From positions 1 to 22,523 of the forward strand of contig JAANSK020257052.1 in NCBI GenBank assembly GCA_011763485.2: a DNA stretch of 22,523 nt. The letters are read 5' to 3'. A program made the position numbers and the translations under genes. The stretch comes from Isoetes engelmannii. Lineage: Eukaryota > Streptophyta > Lycopodiopsida > Isoetales > Isoetaceae. The notes under the pieces were generated by a model. The model ran no database searches and was not told where the DNA came from. It worked only from the letters and a program-made list of their open reading frames with translations. Positions 1-10,639 of the stretch are shown piece after piece (the stretch's first letter is position 1; the number at the start of each line of letters is the position of its first letter).

Positions 1-913
1 GTCTTCCTCTGGTTGAACCATTCCGGTTCAACGCCAGTCTTGAGCCTTCTGTTCTTGTCCTGTTCTCCTGAGCGCCTGTTGGCTATTGTACTCTTGATTC
101 TTTGATTTATATATCAGATTACTTTGGTATCTCTGTTGTATTTTCTTGTTCTTCGTTTTGTTCTCAGCTCCGTTCTTCGTAGGTTCATGACACACACAAG
201 AAAGTTGACATTCCATGTTCCATTGAGTTGGGCAGAAATGTCCGTGAGCAAATAATGGACAAAGCATTTCATGAGTTACACTTTTATTGATGTATGGAAT
301 ATGGAGGAGGCACTTGGAATTGCCAAACTGGTTTTAATTTGTAACAGTTTCAACATATTTACTTATGGCAAATGATTCCATGTGAAAAAAGGGGTCTTTA
401 GGAGATACAATTTCGATTCAAAAATAAAGATTACAAAGGTTCTAAGCAGCTTTTGTGTTTTGACAAAGCACTTCTAATAAGGATGAGGAATTTTGCCACC
501 CTTCTCAAATAGCAAAATTCTGATGTGTAACGTTCCAACAGTTACAGACCTTTGTTGTAGATCTCTTTGGTTAGATTTGCTTTCCCTGGTATAGGTATTT
601 AATGTTAAATTTTGTCACTATATATAATGCATATCAGCATCTGGACGAACAACTGGCATTCAATTTTCCATTGCATATGGGATTGTTTAAACAAATGAAT
701 ATAAAGTTTATTGTTTATTTATAATTAAATGAAGTAATTTAACTTGCAAAACTATATGATAATCACATTTTAAACGTGTATGTAGATTTGGGTGGACGGT
801 TGATTAATGTAAATGAAATATCACATGCCACCATTATATTTACCTAATTCCATTCTGTCTACACGTTCTATTCTACTCCAACCTATGTTGACACGAACCA
901 AACATATACCCTT

Positions 914-921
914 GCATATGC
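914..921. promoter_or_regulatory. P1BS-like palindrome GCATATGC
   Basis: GCATATGC matches the GNATATNC consensus bound by PHR1-type MYB-CC factors. It lies about 1.1 kb upstream of the probable leader exon of a MYB-CC gene, so self- or cross-regulation is conceivable. One match is expected by chance every few kilobases, and another (GAATATCC) lies near 17633 in this window, so the evidence is weak. Confidence 0.2.
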
Positions 922-1629
922 TCGGCATCACCGGGCACACGTATCTAGTCAAATCTACAATGTGTGTAAAAGAGTCTTAAGCCAAATGTAAAGGTCGTGT
1001 ATATGTAACATCATGTCAAATGCTGAGATTCAATGTATTGTACTCTGGTAGAGTCCATGTTTTGTCAAAGACATGCTAATGAAACTCTTCCTATACACCA
1101 TATCCAAATCGAGTCATAAAGAGCAAGTTGGAGATCTTTCTGTATGGGACTTTGCATTGCTTGACATTGACGGACCACATGGATGGACTAAATTATTTAA
1201 GAACAATGGTTAAGCCAGGCCATCCATTTCTTTTCTGGGTGTAAATAAAGATCAACTATGTTGTGCCGATGACATCAGAGTCGACAGGTGAATTGACAGA
1301 GCGGTTGTTTAAAGAAGTGTCGGTCCACATATTTAGTATTTTTTGTGCAGAAGATCCAAGGAGGGATGAGCTGTGGGACAGGGAAAGGCCCGGAAATTGT
1401 CAGTGGAGTTAGCCATCCAAGGTTATTGGATGTCAAAAAGGTTGACTGTTCATCTTCTTGGACAGGAGTACTTGTGCATATTTGTCAATAAAATGTATGC
1501 AAAATTGTCGGGGCTTTGTCCAAAAAAAAATTTAATTGAATTGAAAGAGAATGATGACATGTTTGGACAAACATATATCAATTCTAAATATCTGATGTTA
1601 CCAGCAATATTGGTTGGAGACCTTTAAGC

Positions 1630-1866
1630 CACGTGTCAGGCCCACATTTATCGAGCTGGAGGACCAAATCTCTCGATAAATCCCAACCTGTCCCAAATGT
1701 GTCCCAAAAGGAAGTGTCCCAAACGCATAAAGTAAGAAAAAGATCCGGTAATCGATGCCGCACCAACCACCTTGGTACCGACAATTGCGGGTCGCAAAAG
1801 GAGGATTTTAAACGTGCTATAGGCGGTCAGAAATGCAGATTTCCACATGTGATGAAGCTACGTGTC
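1630..1866. promoter_or_regulatory. Two ABRE/G-box-like motifs (ACGTGTC)
   Basis: CCACGTGTC at 1629-1637 contains a CACGTG G-box with the ACGTGTC core of abscisic-acid response elements. A second ACGTGTC lies at 1860-1866. Both precede the probable leader exon ending near 2004. Paired ABREs are a known plant promoter arrangement, but function here is inference from the motifs alone. Confidence 0.3.
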
Positions 1867-1879
1867 GGTTTGCTTCCAT

Positions 1880-2004
1880 AGCTTTCTCCATCGCCATAGC
1901 CTGGAGCTTTATTCCGTCCAAGCAGTGAGGGGATTCTTCGCGGTTTTAGTCTAATTCGGGGATTTCCGATGCCTCGCCGATCAAGCTAGGGCTATCCATT
2001 GGAT
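1880..2004 (+). promoter_or_regulatory. Probable 5' leader exon of the MYB-CC gene
   Basis: A relatively GC-rich, pyrimidine-containing stretch ends in a strong donor (GGAT|GTAAGC, intron from 2005). It would be joined to the first coding exon, whose acceptor TTTCAG ends at 3574, by a leader intron of about 1.6 kb. A further untranslated exon at about 3320-3419 is possible (CAATAG acceptor, GGAT|GTATGC donor). The transcription start is not determined; 1880 is only an approximate left limit. Confidence 0.35.
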
Positions 2005-3577
2005 GTAAGCAAAATATAGATTTTCTTTTCTCCAGTTGTTTGATCCGATTTGGGAAATTTTCACACAAATACAAACTTGAAACTGCTCCACCGATCTGTC
2101 AAGCCGGATTCATTCATATTTACGATGAAGCAGGATTTTTTCACAATTCTGATAGTCTTGAAGGCTATGTTATTGAACTACCGCATTGGCCTCGCATGCA
2201 AATTGAAAACATCAACACTTTAAGGTACTAAAGATCCAAGTATAAGCTAAAGGAGAAATTTTACTCCAGTCGCAGATTATTTTTAAAATGCCGCCAGCAT
2301 GGGGTCGATTTCGTCCATTTCAGCTTGATGTAAGAGCTTGAAGGCGTGTTTTGTATGTGAAATCCGACGCTTATCCATGCCTATAGTAGGGAATCTTATG
2401 GTGTTCTTTTGTTTTTCCTGCTTTAAGCACTTTTTCTTGCGTGTCCTTAAAGCAAACTGTACCCCGCATTGCAAAGTAAGCTGATAAGGTGCCGTCTTCC
2501 CCTGTGCAATTTCACACCTTGAGACTCTCGGAACGGGAAAACAAAGGGTTCATTTCCGTGTGCCGCGTGAAGGTTTGAAACCTGTTATATGATCGTAATT
2601 TTTTAAATAAGGGGCACTCATTTGTTATCGTGATCGACCTTTATCTCGGCTATAAACTTACACTATGTTGTAATAATTGCTGTGTATCGAATAACGGATA
2701 TGGACAAGCTTTCTTTGATCTGCTGGTGGTGAGCAATTCGTACTCCTCATGGTTGCTGTCTAATTGGAGAAGTGCAAGTGCAGTGTCACGAATTATAACA
2801 AGTGAGTTTTCATGCTCTTTGATCCTAATATATTAGTTGCTGGTGTGTGCATACAAAGAACTGTGGCAAAAATTTAAAGTTGAATGTAGATTCCCTCTTA
2901 ACTTATGAACAAAGTCCTTGCTTTTTTTCAAAAGTTGGAGAATGAAGACTCTTTGTTATGTGTGCTGGTAAATGACAACTAATGATACTGATTTTTGCAT
3001 TCAAATGGGGACAAAGATGAGATGTAATTCAGACATATGCCACTGCTACCATTAAATGGAGAGCTTGATATCCTACCATTTCCTCTTAACCATATGGAAT
3101 ATAACTCGAAAAACGTTTTGAGTAAACATCCGATATCATGATTATAATACGGAGTAACTGTGTTCTCTGCACAACGTAGTTTCCAGTGATAATGTTCTTC
3201 TCACAACTTTGCACAATAAGAGCTTATTGTGGTTCGGCTCAATTGCTGACACAGCAGGATTGCATGCCTTTTGTTAATATTTGTCAGAGAAATATTCATA
3301 GGCGTGCTTTTGCATCAATAGGAAGTCGGTGGATCCAAATTGGACCTATCAATACAACAAATGGTTCAAAGGCAGAGTGCAACAGGCCAGTGATGCTGAT
3401 AAGGACCTGAGTTCAGGGATGTATGCCTGCGTATTTACGGCATTTGACAGGACTTGCAGTCCCCAGTTTCTCTTTTTTCATAGACAAGTGCCTAATTTTT
3501 GTCTGGCGTCATGTCAAGCCCTTATATCTGTTGCATGTTGTTAGAAGTTTTATTACAAAGTGTGATTGTTTCAGGAA

Positions 3578-5713
3578 ATGTATCAGGCCAAGAAATTGTC
3601 AACTACGAACATGGCTCAGCAGAGGATTCAGACACCAGATCAAAGAGGTTTTATTCCATCAGAAGTTCCAACAAATTCTGCAAGTAGTCCTGTTCCATCT
3701 TCGGGTGCTGCATCTGCAAAACAGCGTCTTCGTTGGACGCCTGAGTTGCATGATCGTTTTGTTGATGCTGTTGCTCAACTTGGTGGTGCAGACAGTAAGT
3801 TGCTACCATTTTTAATCTACATCAGTTCTGATCTCCCCTTAAGCACGCATTCAATTTCAAAAAAGGTCGACATAAGCCATAAGTTTTCTAGACAGCAAGT
3901 CGGTGGTCTTATATTGTATCCTTCGCTTATGAAAAAATTGGTGGCGCATTATACATAGAACCTGCTGATCCATATTTTTGGCAGGAGCAACTCCTAAAGG
4001 TGTGCTTCGTGTAATGGGAGTTCAAGGGCTAACAATTTACCATGTTAAGAGTCACTTACAGGTAGTTCTCCTGCCTTTCTTTCTTATGTTTGTGAATTTG
4101 GACTTATGTGAAACTTTTTTGCAGAAATACCGCCTTGCTAAATACATACCTGAGTCCATGGTAGATGGTAAGCATATTGATAAAAATAAAGGTACATTAA
4201 AGTATATTCTTTGTTTACAAGCTAATAACTTGTACATGATAGGAGGAAAGTGCGATAAACGAAAAGCTCTTGACGTGATTCCCAACCTCGATGCTACATC
4301 GTAAGTGTGTGCTGTATATGACTTGGGTCTGATGAGATATGTAATAGTGTCCTTAACATAGCTGGTGTTAGTCCAGTCGATCAGCACCATTCCTTTTTCT
4401 TGGTGGTAATGAGATGAGCTTGACAGCAGGATTTACTAGATACTTTAACACTGAGGAGTCAGAAAGGACCCATCTAAATGGGCAAACAAAACAAAAAACT
4501 ATATGCATCTATCGACATTGGATGCATTTAGAGTTGCTGGAGAGGCCTTGTCTTCTGAAAGTGTAGCTCCCCAGAAGTGAGACAATTATAGATAGATATT
4601 GGATAAATTGGTGAAGCATGACTTTGTAATGAGATGTATAAATCCACATGTACTCATTCTGTTTGTAGCCTTATTGTAGGGGAATACAAATTACGGAGGC
4701 TTTGAGAATGCAGATGGAAGTTCAAAAGCGGCTCCATGAGCAACTTGAGGTCACAATCAATTAGTCCTATTATAACCTTTCACTTCGTGAGAATGTCTTC
4801 TTGGCATTCTGGTAGTAAAAGATATTATTGTATGATGCAGGTTCAACGTCATCTTCAGTTACGTATTGAAGCCCAAGGGAAATATTTGCAAAAAATTATT
4901 GAGGAGCAACAGAAAATGAGTGGTGCCATTAGCAACCCTGGTGACTCTGCAGGTATAGATCCTCAATGTGGTCAATCTGAAAAGGAATCAGAACCCAAGC
5001 CTTCTGGAGCACTCCAATTAGATATCCAGACGGCAGACACATCTGCAATTGTATGTACCATCACATCAGCAGCTAGTTTAGAGAAGGATTTCACCCCGAC
5101 TGAACAGATAGCCTCAGAGTATGGATACAATGCAACGAGTTCCACGACATCTCTAACAGATGCAGTCGCAGGGCAGCCCCCCTTGAAGAAAAGTAGAGTA
5201 GACCAAAATCTAGTGTCCAATGGCCAACAATCAGAAGCAGTTGGCACAAAGACACCTTCAACACAGCAAGAAGTGGGAGCTTTTCACACGCAGATCTCTC
5301 AATTGCCACATGGTAACAACATTTATCAGTCATCACAACAAAACACGTATCAACAGCAACCAACAGGTATTTCTTGGTGCTTTCTTGAAGTTTCAATGTA
5401 AGCATCCTCTGATTATTAGCCAATGCATTCATACCACAAAGCTTTCACCATCTTGCACTTATAATTGTCAGAAGGTTGGAGTTGGGTTCTGCTGTAGACA
5501 TTTTTAATGTTTTCCCAGATTTGCTAATATGGTCAATCCACCATCTTCTGGTTATTGATGCAATTGCTCTCATCGTATCCTTTATGATGCAGAGAGATTT
5601 AATTACATCATGTTTTTATAGATGCCCAAAAGATTGAGAGTAATGCATTTTTGTTATAATATGCAGTGGAGCTGGAAGAAATATGGTCACAGTTTGGTGC
5701 AGAAAAGGGATGA
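3578..5713 (+). CDS. MYB-CC (PHR1-like/PHL) transcription factor, seven coding exons
   Basis: A nuclear GARP/MYB-CC DNA-binding factor. This family includes PHR1, which binds GNATATNC in phosphate-starvation genes, but other members have different roles. Exons are 3578-3794, 3985-4061, 4125-4167, 4243-4300, 4680-4749, 4841-5366 and 5667-5713. All introns are GT-AG and every phase agrees, giving 345 aa. Residues 48-108 form the single MYB repeat ([18 protein letters not shown] ... [17 protein letters not shown]). Residues about 133-185 form the CC domain, with the LHEQLE motif and [19 protein letters not shown]. The C-terminal half is Ser/Thr/Gln-rich. The ATG at 3578 follows a TTTCAG acceptor by three bases and gives an MYQAKK start. 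Exon 4 could instead begin at 4246, one residue shorter. Reading through the last intron would replace the final 15 residues with a short tail stopping at 5401. The family call is very secure; the subgroup and the last short exon are less so. Confidence 0.88.
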
Positions 5714-6540
5714 GTAATTAATCATATGTACATTACAGCCCGTAGCTCACTGTAAATGCAGGGGACGTGATGATTCTATCAATAAGTTAAAGCTATTATG
5801 TTTACGTTAAATCACGAAGTATGTACATTTTTTTCCCCTTTATTGATTATGGTTACTATGACATCAACACCTCATTTTCTTCACACAAACATGCATAAAA
5901 GTAACATGTTTTACATGTGAGTGTTCTTTGAGAGAATTATAATTGCAGGACATGGAGCGAGATCTGGTCTTATCCGCATAGGTCCCCATGGAACGATTGT
6001 TTGCGCTTTGATACTAATATTTGTTTGTTTTCCTTTTTCTAAACTACCATGTGCTGGGTTCATGCAGATTTCTCCAACTGCAATGCACTTACCTTTGGCT
6101 AATGCAAAATGGCAAGCATTTCCCCATGCTGATATCCCAATCCAACACAGGTTGGAAGGTCACCTGTCATTTGCAATTAATATAGTTGGATTGAAAGTCT
6201 CAGTTGTCATTTCGAATTGATATACTTGAAGTCTTGGCGTTGGCAGTTTACCAGGCTGAGACTACCTTGTAACACACACTATGGCCCCCACCCCATGGAT
6301 TTTCCTAGTATGCTGTTTCGATGATACAGACCCCATTGACAAGAAAAGAACCCATTGGATTTGAAATGGCGTATATTTACACATTTCCCAAAGTAGGCCA
6401 CAAGGCTTGTGGACCATATTAACAATGAATAACTAAAATAGATCAGTTGTGCCCAATGAACACCAAATAATCTAAATCATTGGATGAAGTGGGTTGTTTA
6501 AAAGACATGTGTTGTAGCTGAATTGAACCCAGAGGATTTT
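5714..6540. other. Downstream region and 3' UTR of the MYB-CC gene
   Basis: This follows the last exon. No canonical AATAAA occurs close to the stop; AATAAG near 5780 could serve. An open stretch at 5921-6220 resembles no protein that I recognise and is not called as a gene. Confidence 0.4.
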
Positions 6541-6543
6541 TCC

Positions 6544-6628
6544 GTAAGAACAAAGTCCCTGTGGCCGATTTTTTGGGCTGTCAAGCGGGCCGACGCAAGA
6601 AAATCGCCCACATGGACTTTCCCTTATA
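6544..6628. repeat. Short hairpin (fold-back) element
   Basis: The arms at 6552-6574 and 6597-6620 are inverted copies (AAAGTCCcTGTGGcCGATTTT against AAAGTCCaTGTGGgCGATTTT), about 20 of 24 positions matching, around a roughly 22-nt loop. Weaker pairing (TAAG / CTTA) extends outward a few bases. The size suits a small hairpin MITE or a hairpin RNA; nothing shows that it is transcribed. Confidence 0.6.
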
Positions 6629-6727
6629 CAAAATAAACCTATTTTGTGCGAGATTTCATGGCCATCTTTACTTTTAGTTATAAGATGGTTATTTGGTGAG
6701 CCGGTGCATCCTTAGACCATAAAATTC

Positions 6728-7012
6728 TTTAACCGGCAGGCTTTCTAATCCAGAAAATCCCCACCCTTGATCGAAGCTCTGTGATAGGGCATAACAGGCT
6801 GCAAACTTCGGAACAGGGCAGCGGTGTGCATCTTGGAGCCCAAGATTTAGCCTCGGATGCATCTTGGAGCCTCGAATTTAGCTTCGGATGCTGATAAACC
6901 AGGTTGGGAGCTTGATAGATAATCGAGCTATGGAAGCTAATAATCGAGCTATGGATCTCGATAATTCAGCTGTGGATGCAGCTTCGGGTGAGGAATCTTG
7001 TCTGCCAGTTAA
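6728..7012. mobile_element. Non-autonomous TIR element, short copy, with internal tandem repeats
   Basis: The left end CTTTAACCGGCAG (about 6728-6741) is inverted at the right end as CTGCCAGTTAAG (7002-7012). Inside, a roughly 30-bp unit (GCATCTTGGAGCC...TCGGAT) is repeated at 6828-6892, and ATAATCGAGCTATGGA occurs in about three diverged copies at 6919-6976. An internal block (GATCGAAGCT...CTGTGAT...GGCTGCAAA) is shared with the longer copy at 7210-7808. No transposase is encoded and no clear target duplication is visible. Calling it a DNA-transposon derivative is inference. Confidence 0.45.
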
Positions 7013-7110
7013 GGAGGTCAACTCCCCTTGCTCGGCTATTACTGCAGATAAAGGGGGTGAGCCCCTTTTATCTGCAGTAACAGTCTTGCAAGGGGAGTTA
7101 ACCTCCTCTT
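7011..7110. repeat. Long-arm hairpin, family A copy 1
   Basis: The left arm at 7011-7056 pairs with the right arm at 7062-7110 around a 5-nt loop, with about 90% identity over 45 bp (arms contain TCAACTCCCCTTGC and TTACTGCAGATAAA). It shares its layout and the motif CTCGGCYATTA with the hairpin at 7801-7915. It abuts the TIR unit to its left. Confidence 0.8.
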
Positions 7111-7209
7111 CCACATCTATAATCATTTTGTGGGGAGATTTTATGGATAAACTTACAAGTTGATTAAGATGGTTATTTTGCTTTTAAGCTTAATTGGTGT
7201 GATTCCTCT

Positions 7210-7808
7210 TTAACCGGCAGGTTCTCGGTGATCTTAAATCCTGGCCGTCCGATTTAGCTCAATTATTAGCCATAATTCCCCTGATAAACAGGTTGTGGAA
7301 CGTTTATCATGATAAACAGGCCGTGACGCTTTTTAACCGCGATAAACAACCTGTAGCAATGTATATCATGTTTCTTTCAGATTCACCTCCATTTCACGAG
7401 TTCAACCACCAGATTTAAGTCCCATTAGATAAATTTGGCAAGATCGAAGCTGCCAAAACCCTGTGATTTCATTTATGAGGGGCTGCAAAGACTCGGTTTT
7501 TTTTTAAGATCTAATTTTTGCATGCCTTCAGCCTTTATCTGCAACAACATTCTTGCTTTGCATTCAGAATACTGGCCCTAACTGAGTTTTTGGAGCTTTA
7601 AGATCAGTTTCTTGCATGGGTTAAGCGATTCTCTGCAGCAGCGCTCTTGCTTTGCAGTCGGAATGCTGGCATAAGCAGTTTTTGGAGCTTTAAGATCTTT
7701 TTTTGCATCGCATAAGCCATTATCTGCAGCGGCCCTCTTGCTTTGCAGTCAGAATTCTGCTAAAATCAAGTTTTGGAGTATAGATCACATCGAATCTGCC
7801 GGTTAAAG
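7210..7808. mobile_element. Non-autonomous TIR element, long copy
   Basis: A 13-bp terminal inverted repeat, CTTTAACCGGCAG at about 7210-7222 and CTGCCGGTTAAAG at 7796-7808, bounds a unit of about 600 bp. It has a GATAAACAGG-type repeat in three diverged copies at about 7280-7350 and a three-copy 92-bp tandem array at 7516-7780. There is no coding capacity and no clear target-site duplication. Its right end runs directly into the hairpin at 7801-7915. Confidence 0.5.
7516..7780. repeat. Tandem repeat, about 92 bp, three copies
   Basis: Copies at about 7516-7611, 7612-7702 and 7703-7780 share the order TTGCATG, ATCTGCAGCA, CTCTTGCTTTGCAGTC, GAATNCTG and TTTTTGGAGCTTTAAGAT. The last copy is shorter at its 3' end. 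The array lies inside the TIR unit and ends just before its right terminus. Confidence 0.8.
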
Positions 7809-7915
7809 GGGTCAAACCCCTCTGCTCGGCCATTATGGCAGAATAAACGGGCTTGCCCTAACGGGCTCGCCCCGTTTATTTGCCATAATGGCCTCACAGG
7901 GGGGTTTAACCCCTT
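7801..7915. repeat. Long-arm hairpin, family A copy 2
   Basis: Arms at about 7806-7852 and 7869-7915 match over about 45 bp with few differences (AAGGGGTCAAACCCC, GGCCATTATGGCA, AATAAACGGG). The 16-nt loop contains its own GCCC/GGGC pairing. It is clearly related to the hairpin at 7011-7110 by arm layout and shared motifs. Confidence 0.8.
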
Positions 7916-7929
7916 CATATCCGTTTGCC

Positions 7930-8930
7930 TTTCAAGATATTTCAAATATACGTTAAACCCATGAATGGTTAAACTAAGATATACAACAGTTGTTATGAAA
8001 CAACCATCGTTGAAACAAGCAACCAACTTTTTGTCACATGGCATCTTGCCACGCCATGTGGCAAATTGATCGTATACATGTTTGCATAAGGTGCTATCAT
8101 GCTTTGGATTCATAACACAATGAAATGAGGTCCCTGTAGCTCGATGGACTAGGCAAAAATATCTTTCTAGGTCCATAGTGTGCTGGAACTCTAAATGAAC
8201 ATGTACAACTCATTGAATCTGTACTAAAAATTGCTCCTCGAGTTCTATATTGCAAGGAAAACTGAGAATGTCCCAAGATTTATTACCCTCTACACACAAC
8301 AAGGCATTTCTTAAGAGAAAAGGGAGCATGCATGCATGTGTTTAAAAGCACTCTGCATATGACCAATAAAGCCCACAAACGTGCACTTCTTGCATGGCGA
8401 CATGGAACCACGGCATGCATTCACCTCACCACCCTAACTCTACGACTAAGATGCAATAAATGCACCTGCACTTTGGAACAACTTTATCTACTGTTGTGGA
8501 CAAGAACCTCTTTCCAATACCTACTATTCAAGAACCTCTTTCCAATACCTACTATTCAAAAGGAGTATTTATTCAAAACATATTTGAATATAAGATGCAC
8601 AAGGCTAGAAAAGCAATTTGTGGTGGCATTGTCTATGAAGAAATCATACATAATATGGAAAGTATGGATTTGTGAGGAATTGACAAACCCACATTTAAAG
8701 AGACGCATCTTAAAATTGGTGATATTTCTCTCAGAAGTATTTTGTGCTGCATAGCCGTGTTAGATGGTAGTACATTACAAAACAGAAGTTGGGTCTACAT
8801 TTTTGGCAGGGTTCCTGTTTCGACATGTGTACACGCCCTCCAACATGAAATCAAAGTTGGTTCGACGATTTCGCTTAGCTGGTGGACAACCGGTGCTTTG
8901 CTGCTGCCTAGTGAGGTGACGTTAAAAGCT
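7930..8930. other. Non-coding stretch with a 28-bp exact duplication
   Basis: No protein-like ORF was recognised. A perfect tandem duplication of 28 bp (starting CAAGAACCTCTTTCC) occupies 8501-8528 and 8529-8556. A weak inverted repeat (GTTAAACCCATGAATGGTTAAAC region) lies near 7953-7975. Confidence 0.5.
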
Positions 8931-10140
8931 CCTCCTCCTCCTCCTCCCATATATAAGTATTTGGGCATAGAGTTCTCCACCACCATGCAATGGGATAGCT
9001 GCATCCAACTGCGGGTGGCAGCCGGCTGGAAGGCTTTGCACACCATGCAGAACATCAGTTACCAGGCCGAGCTGTACGCCTGGGAGCACCAGGCACGTCT
9101 CTTCAGGGCTCTGGTAGAGCCAGTTCTCCTCTATGGAGTAGAAGTTTGGGCCCCGGTCATTTTCGCCGCCACCTGGAGAGATCTCGAACGGGTGCAAAAA
9201 GCTTTTCTGGCACGCGCCCTCGAGGTAAAACAGACGGTGCCATATCAGATCCTGCTCCAGGAGACAGGTTTCTTTCCTCTTCAGAGAGCGGCTATGTGTC
9301 GCCACCTGCTATATTTCCAAAAGGTAGCCCGGATGGATGAAGACCGGCTGCCAAGAGCAGCCTTGGCAGTCGCAATGGGCCTGCAGGCCTCAAAACCTGC
9401 TGGAAAGACACGCAGGCACAGTGGTTGTCCCAATGGCATGTCCAGGCACACAGATGCATACGAGTCCGCACAGAGAAGGACCACGATGAGCTGAAAGCCT
9501 ACCTGGACACCTGCTTCCTTGGCAAGCGCTGGGATGGTGAGGCCCTGGCACAGGTCAAGCTCGAGCATTATAGAGAACAAGTGAATCCCGCGCTCAAGCG
9601 AGGGGCCCAGCAGTACCTGCTCACCCCCCTCTCCATGAAAAAGCATAGGTTGATCGCCTCCATCCGAACGGAGGACTCCACCTCCGCATTGAAACTGAAC
9701 GATGGGCAAGGGAAGCGCGGGAGGACATGACTTGTCAGTGCTGCCGCCAGGGAGTCCTTGAGGACGAGTGCCATGCTCTGCAGACCTGCCCCTCTTATGA
9801 GCAGATTAGAGCACGTTATCTGCAATTAGTGATACCCGGACAGGCACTCCATCTCCTGCTCAACACTAAAGCAGTAGGAACTCTTAGGTCATATCTTCAA
9901 GAGGTTCTTGACGAATGCCATCGACTCTGTCCTATATCCCTGTGAAGGTCTCCACATTGATTACTCAGCTGGGGGTGACACCCCTTTGTTTTGTATACCA
10001 GCAAGCGCATTGCGGCCATGGTTTTCCCACGAGTGGGTTTTTTCACCCGGGCCGTAATACGCTTGCTGTTTGTCTTGTACAGATCCCATAGACCAATTGG
10101 CCTCTGTGGACGATAAAAATTTTATTCTATTCTATTATAT
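8930..10140 (+). pseudogene. LINE-type non-LTR retrotransposon remnant (3' part of the RT ORF and 3' tail)
   Basis: The 3' part of a reverse-transcriptase polyprotein, beginning near the end of the RT domain (YKYLGIEFSTTMQWD). The connecting region (LFRALVEPVLLYGVEVW, PYQILLQETGFFPLQRAAM) is typical of LINE RT proteins. Downstream is a cysteine/histidine zinc-binding end, CQCCRQGVLEDECHALQTC then PSYEQIR, stopping at 9945. The frame shifts near 9390-9420 and again near 9650-9690, so no intact product is made. The element ends at about 10140 with GACGATAAAAAT and a TTATTCTATTC-type tail. The same tail and zinc end occur in the minus-strand copy at 12685-13196. The 5' limit is uncertain: the catalytic RT motifs are absent, so the copy is truncated or too diverged to read. 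Confidence 0.82.
10000..10067 (+). repeat. Hairpin in the 3' UTR of the LINE
   Basis: AGCAAGCGCATTGCGGCC (10000-10017) pairs with GGCCGTAATACGCTTGCT (10050-10067): 16 Watson-Crick pairs, one G-U and one mismatch. The loop carries a small CCCAC/GTGGG stem. Just upstream is GGGGTGACACCCC. LINE 3' hairpins can be recognised by their own RT; here that is only a suggestion. Confidence 0.65.
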
Positions 10141-10325
10141 TCCCTTCTCCTTCTCCTTCTCCTTCTGTTAACCGGTTCTCTTTTCTTCTGTTTCAAACTG
10201 GTGCTCTGCAAGACAAATTGGTGCTCTGATTCAAATCGTTGCTTTGCAAGACAAATCATTCTGCTTCAAATCAGTGCTCTGCAAGACAAATCAATGCTCT
10301 GCTTCAAATCGGTGCAAGACAATTT
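10141..10325. repeat. CCTTCT microsatellite and a roughly 38-bp minisatellite
   Basis: CCTTCT is repeated about four times at 10143-10167. From 10191 to 10323, units built from TTCAAATCGGTGCTCTGC and AAGACAAATC recur three to four times with variation. There is no coding potential. It lies directly after the LINE tail. Confidence 0.7.
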
Positions 10326-10474
10326 GAGTTACACATAAAGCAAGAGATAAGCAGGTACAACAAAGAAATATGCTTCTAATCAGTTCAAATCCGTGCTCTG
10401 CTTCCTATTAGAACTGATGTTGCTAACGACTTCAAAAAAACAAGAACTGGAGCTGGTAACGACTTAAAAAAATT

Positions 10475-10494
10475 ATAAAAAAAAAAAAAAAAAA
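10475..10494. repeat. Poly(A) tract
   Basis: A run of A's follows AAAAAATTATAAAA just upstream of the hairpin at 10513-10630. It could be a retroposon tail or simple sequence. Confidence 0.6.
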
Positions 10495-10512
10495 TCCCCC
10501 ACTTCTATTTTG

Positions 10513-10630
10513 TAGGGGAATGGCAATGGGTCTGTCATTCCTGCACACACAAGAGATCCGCTCCCGGACACCACCAGTCGTAGGGCCCCTCCAGTGGTTC
10601 TGGAATGGCATCCCCACTGCCATTCGGCTA
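10513..10630. repeat. Hairpin, family B (GGGGAATG termini)
   Basis: The left arm at 10513-10541 (TAGGGGAATGGCAATGGG...CATTCC) is inverted at 10602-10630, imperfectly, over about 29 bp. The terminal motif GGGGAATG(G/C)CA is shared with the hairpin at 21171-21270, suggesting one family. No clear target duplication is visible at this copy. Confidence 0.6.
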
Positions 10631-10639
10631 TACAATATG

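Larger units (their letters stand above)
1..1880. other. Intergenic sequence upstream of the MYB-CC gene
   Basis: AT-rich sequence with no ORF longer than about 85 codons and none that resembles a known protein. A short inverted repeat (GTTGAACC / GGTTCAAC) lies near 11-30, and a perfect 10-bp inverted repeat (ATTTATCGAG / CTCGATAAAT) occupies 1646-1655 and 1672-1681. Composition becomes more GC-rich after about 1740, as expected near a transcription start. The left edge may hold the end of another gene, but I cannot show it. Confidence 0.5.

Noticed and set aside
1373-1627. 84-codon ORF upstream of the MYB-CC gene
   Set aside because: Non-ATG style start, no recognisable domain, and it lies in promoter-like AT-rich sequence.
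3423-3815. 130-codon ORF overlapping the first MYB-CC exon
   Set aside because: Out of frame with the clear MYB domain; it is a shadow.
5921-6220. 99-codon ORF with a CATGCAG acceptor in the middle
   Set aside because: The MYB-CC frame already ends at 5713, and the ORF resembles no known protein; at most a 3' UTR segment.
6888-7163. 91-codon ORF with repeated NNRAMD-type peptide
   Set aside because: Produced by the DNA tandem repeats and the hairpin, not by a gene.
7766-8176. 136-codon minus-strand ORF
   Set aside because: Its C-terminal half is the translated hairpin arm and the rest has no similarity that I can recognise.
8332-8754. 140-codon ORF
   Set aside because: Contains the 28-bp duplication and reads as low-complexity, non-conserved sequence.
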